DNA from: Betaproteobacteria bacterium
Lineage (GTDB): Bacteria > Pseudomonadota > Gammaproteobacteria > Burkholderiales > Ga0077523
Assembly: GCA_016125475.1 (NCBI GenBank)
Contig: WGLR01000009.1
Location: 111,731-175,730, forward strand
DNA: 64,000 nt
Reading direction: 5' to 3'
The notes under the pieces were generated by a model. It did no database searches and had not been told where the DNA came from. It worked only from the letters and a program-made list of their open reading frames with translations. The translations under genes and the position numbers were made by a program. Shown here piece after piece: positions 60,283 to 64,000 of the stretch; within the stretch, counting starts at the first letter, position 1; every line of letters starts with the position of its first letter.

Positions 60283-61538
60283 TCCCGCGTCGCGAGGCGG
60301 GACAGGAGACCCGGCACCACGATGTCGATCAGTCCCGCGAGATCGCCGTCACGTGCGCGACGCAGCGCCGGCACCTCCTCGTTCAGGTCCGGTGCCCTGC
60401 CCGCCATCCGGCTGAACTCGTCCCGGAGATCCTTCAACAGCGCCTCGTCGTGTCGCCCCTCGGCGAGCAGGCCCTCGAGCTCCGCGAGCGCGTCGGCGCC
60501 CAGCGTGCCTTCTGGCGTCCGCGAGCCCGGTCGGGTCGCGAGACGGACCTTCTCGAGCCAGAGACGCTCGGGGCCGATCGCCGCGATTTCCGCGAGCACG
60601 TGGGCGCGGAGTTCGGTTTCCCGCGCGAACAGTTCGCCGTGGATCGGGGAATCCCCCGCGAGCGTGACGCGAACGGCGCGCGGCACGTGTCCGTCGGTGT
60701 CGAGCAGCGCGGAAAGCGCCCGGCTCGCGGCGACGCTCACGTCCTCGATGCTCCCGCAACCGGACACGTCGATCTCGACGTGTTCCCATCGCAGCACGTC
60801 GACGAAGAGGCGCTCCACCGCTGGCGCCCGTCCCTCGTCCACCGTGACCAGGACCGCACCCCTTCGGCCCGTCTCCCGGATGCTGCGCCCCTGCAGGTTG
60901 CCCGGGAAGCAGATGGTCGACCGCCCTGTCCAGATCCTGTGCTCGTGCACGTGGCCGAGCGCCCAGTAGTCGTAACCCTTCGCGTGGAGTTCGTCCAGCG
61001 TGCACGGCGCGTAGCTGGCGTGATCGCCGTGGCCTTCGAGCGCCGTGTGGAGCACGCCGATGTTAAAGTATCCCCGCAGCGGCGGCCCGTACCCCGTCAC
61101 CAGATTCTCCGTGGTGTCCCGCACGCGGAAACTGCGGCCGTGCAGCGCGACCCGGCGTTCCTCCAGCGTGTGCACCTCGCACTCGCCGGCGGAGAACCGT
61201 CGCACGTTGTCCGGCAGGCGCAGTGCACGCGTCATGTGACTCTCGGCATCGTGATTGCCGAAGACCACGAACGCCGGGATCCCGGCGCGGTGCAAGCGGC
61301 CCATCTCGGCGCAGAAGAACAGACCGGTGTTGAAGTCCGGCCAGTCGCCGTCGTAGAGGTCACCGGCAATCACGACGAAGTCCACATGCTCGTCGATGGC
61401 CGTGGAGATCAGCTGCCCGAACGCCTCGCGCGTCGCGCCGCGCAGGCGCGCGGCGGGTGCGTCCTGATAGGCACTCAGGCCACGCAGCGGGCTGTCCAGA
61501 TGAATGTCGGCGGTGTGGATGAAGCGGACCGGAGGCAT
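60279..61538 (-). CDS. yhaO: YhaO-type metallophosphoesterase (SbcD/Mre11-like)
   Basis: This 419-residue nuclease subunit has all the calcineurin-type metal motifs: HTADIHLDSP (Asp11, His13), IAGDLYDGDW, VFGNHDAES and LGHVHEH. The C-terminal part (about 280-419) is the ATPase-binding and capping region. ATG 61538 starts at the first motif; the in-frame upstream extension is Arg/Pro-rich and has no family match. It pairs with the ATPase gene downstream, giving an SbcCD-like complex. Confidence 0.9.
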   Translation of the reverse strand: MPPVRFIHTADIHLDSPLRGLSAYQDAPAARLRGATREAFGQLISTAIDEHVDFVVIAGDLYDGDWPDFNTGLFFCAEMGRLHRAGIPAFVVFGNHDAESHMTRALRLPDNVRRFSAGECEVHTLEERRVALHGRSFRVRDTTENLVTGYGPPLRGYFNIGVLHTALEGHGDHASYAPCTLDELHAKGYDYWALGHVHEHRIWTGRSTICFPGNLQGRSIRETGRRGAVLVTVDEGRAPAVERLFVDVLRWEHVEIDVSGCGSIEDVSVAASRALSALLDTDGHVPRAVRVTLAGDSPIHGELFARETELRAHVLAEIAAIGPERLWLEKVRLATRPGSRTPEGTLGADALAELEGLLAEGRHDEALLKDLRDEFSRMAGRAPDLNEEVPALRRARDGDLAGLIDIVVPGLLSRLATRE

Positions 61539-61855
61539 CTCTCGTCGTCGTCGGGTCGGGCGAACAGGCCCCTCATGATGCATCACGTCGGGACGGGGCG
61601 GATCCGTGTCGGCACGAACGGCATCCGCCGTTCGTCGCACCCCACCCGCGTCGCGGCACAGTCTCGAGCATCGCGAAAATTCGAGATGACAGGAGATTAT
61701 CGGCAGGACTAGAATCTCTGCAAACGTGAGATTCGGCGATCGTGCCGGCGAAATCCTCGCGATCAGAACGGCCGCCCCAGGCCGTCCGGTGTTTCGGGGG
61801 AAGAGACGAGGAAATGGCCACAGTCCTCGACCCTGTCACCACTGGAGACCCGACC
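61539..61855. other. 317-bp divergent intergenic region
   Basis: No gene is seen. It holds a perfect 9-bp hairpin, ACGAACGGC (61614-61622) with GCCGTTCGT (61627-61635), about 75 bases upstream of yhaO, and the promoter described separately for the PEP-CTERM gene. GAGATT occurs at 61694 and about 61728, and its complement AATCTC at 61713. Confidence 0.5.
61686..61715 (+). promoter_or_regulatory. Sigma-70-type promoter for the PEP-CTERM gene
   Basis: The -35 ATGACA (61686-61691, 5 of 6 consensus), 18-bp spacer and -10 TAGAAT (61710-61715, 5 of 6) form the best complete promoter in the window. An inverted pair GAGATT (61694-61699) and AATCTC (61713-61718) overlaps the -10, a position suited to repression. 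Confidence 0.6.
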
Positions 61856-62722
61856 ATGCAATCGACCACCCTGGTGCGTTCCGCGCTCGCGTGCGCGCTC
61901 GCCTGCAGCTTCCCTGCCGCCCATGCCGACGTCTCGACGAAGATCGAGTTCTTCGAGGACATCGGTTCGATCGTCACCTACGACCAGCAGGCGGCACGCG
62001 TCGTGAGTGACGCGCAGTCGATCGACAACAGTTCCGTATTTGCCACCGGCGAGGCCTCGGCCGACCTCGGCACCGGCGAGCTCAAGGCCAGGGCGACCGG
62101 CTATCGGCGACTGGACAGCGAGCTGAGCCTGGCCGCGCGGGCAACCGGCAAGGCCATGGACGTCCTGACCATCGACGGACCAGGTACCGACGCGATCCCC
62201 GTGACCTTCGAGATGGCCGTGACCGGCGACCTGATCCCGCCCGATTCGGCGGCGGGCGCAGCCAATGCGTTCGCGCTGGTACGCGCGGTCGTCGACGTGA
62301 ACGGTTCGCCGGAGTCCGCCACCGTGCAGTGGCTCCGGGGCTACGACGCCGCCGGTGCAGTGTCGAGAGACGTGATCACCGGTCTCGGCGACTGGACCGG
62401 CGCCGCACCCGCGGCCGGCACGAATCATTTCGACCTGCTGCTTTCGTACACCGCCGACATCGTGCCGGGCACGCCGTTCGACTTCTCGTCGGAACTGCAG
62501 GCCTACGTCGGATCCACCGGAACACTGGGTTCCGAGATCGTCTCGGACTTCGGACACACCGGGCTGATCACGATCGTGCTGCCCCAGAACTACACCCTGA
62601 GCTCGCAGTCGGGGGTGTTCCTCGCAGGGCCGATCCCCGAACCGGAAACCTGGGCGCTCTTCGGAACGGGCGTCGGCATGATCGCGCTGGGGCTGCGCCG
62701 TCGCGGCGGTTCGCGCGGCTAG
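61856..62722 (+). CDS. PEP-CTERM sorting-signal protein
   Basis: This 288-residue exported protein has a signal peptide (VRSALACALACSFPAAHA) and a long beta-rich middle without known motifs. At the C-terminus is a PEP-CTERM signal: PIPEPETWALFGTGVGMIAL, then L-G-L-R-R-R-G-G-S-R-G. Exosortase would cleave near PEP, and the product would end up in the envelope or matrix. ATG 61856 with GGAGA upstream fits the signal peptide. ATG 61814 would add 14 residues and spoil it. The exosortase gene is not in the window. Confidence 0.85.
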   Translation: MQSTTLVRSALACALACSFPAAHADVSTKIEFFEDIGSIVTYDQQAARVVSDAQSIDNSSVFATGEASADLGTGELKARATGYRRLDSELSLAARATGKAMDVLTIDGPGTDAIPVTFEMAVTGDLIPPDSAAGAANAFALVRAVVDVNGSPESATVQWLRGYDAAGAVSRDVITGLGDWTGAAPAAGTNHFDLLLSYTADIVPGTPFDFSSELQAYVGSTGTLGSEIVSDFGHTGLITIVLPQNYTLSSQSGVFLAGPIPEPETWALFGTGVGMIALGLRRRGGSRG

Positions 62723-63082
62723 CGGATCCGTCATCGCAGCCCCGGGTGCGCCTGTCTCGCCCGGGGCCTGCAGGCACCACCAAGGCGACCGACCGGCGGT
62801 CAGGCGGGCGTAGCCTCTCCCCCGGCCAGTCGCCGTGCGATCACCATGCGTACAGGCGGCGGGGCCCCATCACGAAAGCCCTCGTTTCAGCACCGCACCC
62901 GTGACGGTCCGGCTGGCAGATGATCACCCTCAATCGGCCCGGGGAGCTCGCGGCATTGCCGATCAGTTGCCACGAATTCCACCACCATGACCGAGGACCG
63001 ATTCAACATCCTCCGGCCAGGAGCTTCTCCGCGCCGACACGCGGCAGCCCCGGATCCACGCTTCGCGCGGTGGATCCGGCGG
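62723..63082. other. 360-bp convergent intergenic region
   Basis: No gene is seen. A strong hairpin near the left end (62737-62770) probably ends the PEP-CTERM transcript. Otherwise I see only GC-rich sequence between two convergent genes. Confidence 0.5.
62737..62770 (+). terminator. Hairpin after the PEP-CTERM gene
   Basis: CAG-CCCCGGG (62737-62746) pairs with CCCGGGG-C-CTG (62760-62770), with one bulged C. It begins 15 bases after the stop. There is no T-run. Confidence 0.5.
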
Positions 63083-64000
63083 TCAGCAGTTCGTGCGTCG
63101 TGCCACCACCAGGACCGTGACCCCCAGACCGGCGAGCACGAGGGCCCAGGTCCCCGGTTCCGGCACCGCGGTGACGTTCTCCAGAACCATCAGCCGGACC
63201 TGCCCGAGGGGAATGTCGTACACCACGTCGAAGCTGCCGGTCCTGAAGCCGCTCAGGGTCACGCCCCCCGAGAACGTGCCGGTGAGTGCGCCGCCGGAAT
63301 CCAGGATGGCGATCGTGTCCCCGGCGGTGAACAGACAGTCGCCGGCGCAGGACAGCTCCAGCGCGCCATCGAGGCTGGTGGTGCCGCTGACCACGAACCG
63401 GTCATGACTGCCGAGCGGGCCCAGCTGGATGTCGAGCGCGCCCGTGGTCCCCTGCACGAAGCTGCCGGCCAGTGTCAGTTCGCCGACGCCATTGCCCGGA
63501 GCCACGTGCCCGTTGTTCGTGAGGAGGGCGTTCTGCACCACCCCCCCGCCCGTGATCGTGCCGGCGTTCACGAAGTTGCCGGGCAGCTGGAGCGTGCCGA
63601 CCATGACGTCGACCACGCCGTCATTGGTGAAGGCGACGTAGTTGCCGACTTCCGTGACACCGCTCCCGCCGCTCTTGCGAAAGGTGCCGATGTTGGAGAA
63701 CGTGGAGGGATTGCCGCTGGTGTAGAGCAGATCGGCATCGGTCTGTACCTCGAACAGGCCGGCGTTGGTCACGTTCGAACTCGAGAAGCCGACTCGAGCC
63801 GTGCTTTGCCAGATCATCGCGCCGCGGTTGACGAACGTCGTACCGACGAACGTCTTGCTGGTGCCGTCCCCGGCGACGAGCGTCTGGCCGCTGGCCACCT
63901 GCCACGTGCCCGCGAACGATCCGCCCGTCCACGTCACGCTGCCGTTCATCACGGCGCCGGCCGAGGCCCCTCCACCCGTGAACGTGCCCCCTGACAGCAC
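63083..64000 (-). CDS. PEP-CTERM protein with autotransporter-like beta repeats, C-terminal part
   Basis: This is the last 305 residues of a larger surface protein; the 5' end lies beyond the window. It shows the N-x-G and T/V-rich strand pattern of beta-helix/autotransporter passenger domains (SNVTNAGLFEVQTDADLLY, FVNAGTITGGGVVQNALLTN). A compact domain then contains the Cys pair in SCAGDC. The C-terminus is a PEP-CTERM signal (AVPEPGTWALVLAGLGVTV followed by ARRTNC). No start can be assigned: the first codon in the window reads GTG but is probably internal. Confidence 0.82.
   Translation of the reverse strand: MLSGGTFTGGGASAGAVMNGSVTWTGGSFAGTWQVASGQTLVAGDGTSKTFVGTTFVNRGAMIWQSTARVGFSSSNVTNAGLFEVQTDADLLYTSGNPSTFSNIGTFRKSGGSGVTEVGNYVAFTNDGVVDVMVGTLQLPGNFVNAGTITGGGVVQNALLTNNGHVAPGNGVGELTLAGSFVQGTTGALDIQLGPLGSHDRFVVSGTTSLDGALELSCAGDCLFTAGDTIAILDSGGALTGTFSGGVTLSGFRTGSFDVVYDIPLGQVRLMVLENVTAVPEPGTWALVLAGLGVTVLVVARRTNC

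Overview
The window is a 64 kb piece of a GC-rich (about two-thirds G+C or more by eye) proteobacterial chromosome, most likely betaproteobacterial. The reasons are the gene order nadD-rsfS-rlmH-maf-rng, an aceE-aceF pyruvate dehydrogenase pair with the homodimeric E1, a five-gene branched-chain-type ABC transporter flanked by two acyl-CoA ligases, 3-oxoadipate genes (pcaIJF), and three separate genes for proteins with PEP-CTERM sorting signals. I see no insertion sequence, prophage, CRISPR array, rRNA or tRNA. Coding density is high and both strands are used.

Layout. (1) 1-6539: a moxR-DUF58-DUF4381-batA-batB-batC-batD operon, with 4-bp or 1-bp start/stop overlaps at every junction. (2) 6619-8761: a short-chain dehydrogenase and an exported protein of unknown function. 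(3) 8930-14859: pcaI, pcaJ and pcaF and a 3-hydroxyacyl-CoA dehydrogenase, interrupted at 11956-13932 by a membrane-anchored TIR-domain protein and a caspase-family protease. That pair is the strongest candidate in the window for an immune or cell-death system. (4) 15083-18760: a 57-residue PEP-CTERM protein, a CLC-type chloride transporter, a small exported protein, and an unknown helical protein whose gene overlaps a gene for a 51-residue exported peptide. (5) 18819-28302: a Crp-family regulator diverging from an acyl-CoA synthetase, livG, livH, livM, livK, livF and a PaaK-like ligase, which together look like an uptake-and-activation module for an organic acid. An eight-unit 7-bp tandem repeat and a perfect 12-bp inverted repeat lie just before livF.

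(6) 28322-36992: a core MetE-like methyltransferase, then a signalling block (REC-HD-GYP response regulator, periplasmic solute-binding-like protein, 1372-residue hybrid histidine kinase), then a convergent flavoprotein. (7) 37003-46904: a 59-residue charged protein, a DUF3617 protein, a 1.5-thousand-residue superfamily-1 helicase with a C-terminal nuclease-like domain, a second PAS histidine kinase, and RecQ. (8) 46975-55675: an AhpD-like protein, aceE, aceF, nadD, rsfS, rlmH, maf and rng, which are housekeeping genes. (9) 55875-64000: an exported protein built from two related halves behind a striking compound inverted repeat, a YhaN/YhaO pair (SbcCD-like ATPase and nuclease), and two larger PEP-CTERM proteins, the second running off the end of the window.

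How the genes work together. The pca and acyl-CoA genes and the liv cluster point to growth on aromatic or organic acids through CoA thioesters that feed acetyl-CoA and succinyl-CoA metabolism. The HD-GYP regulator with its neighbouring kinase points to cyclic-di-GMP control, and the PEP-CTERM proteins to an exosortase-dependent surface or biofilm matrix. The TIR/caspase pair, the helicase-nuclease and YhaNO are the candidates for nucleic-acid surveillance or defence.
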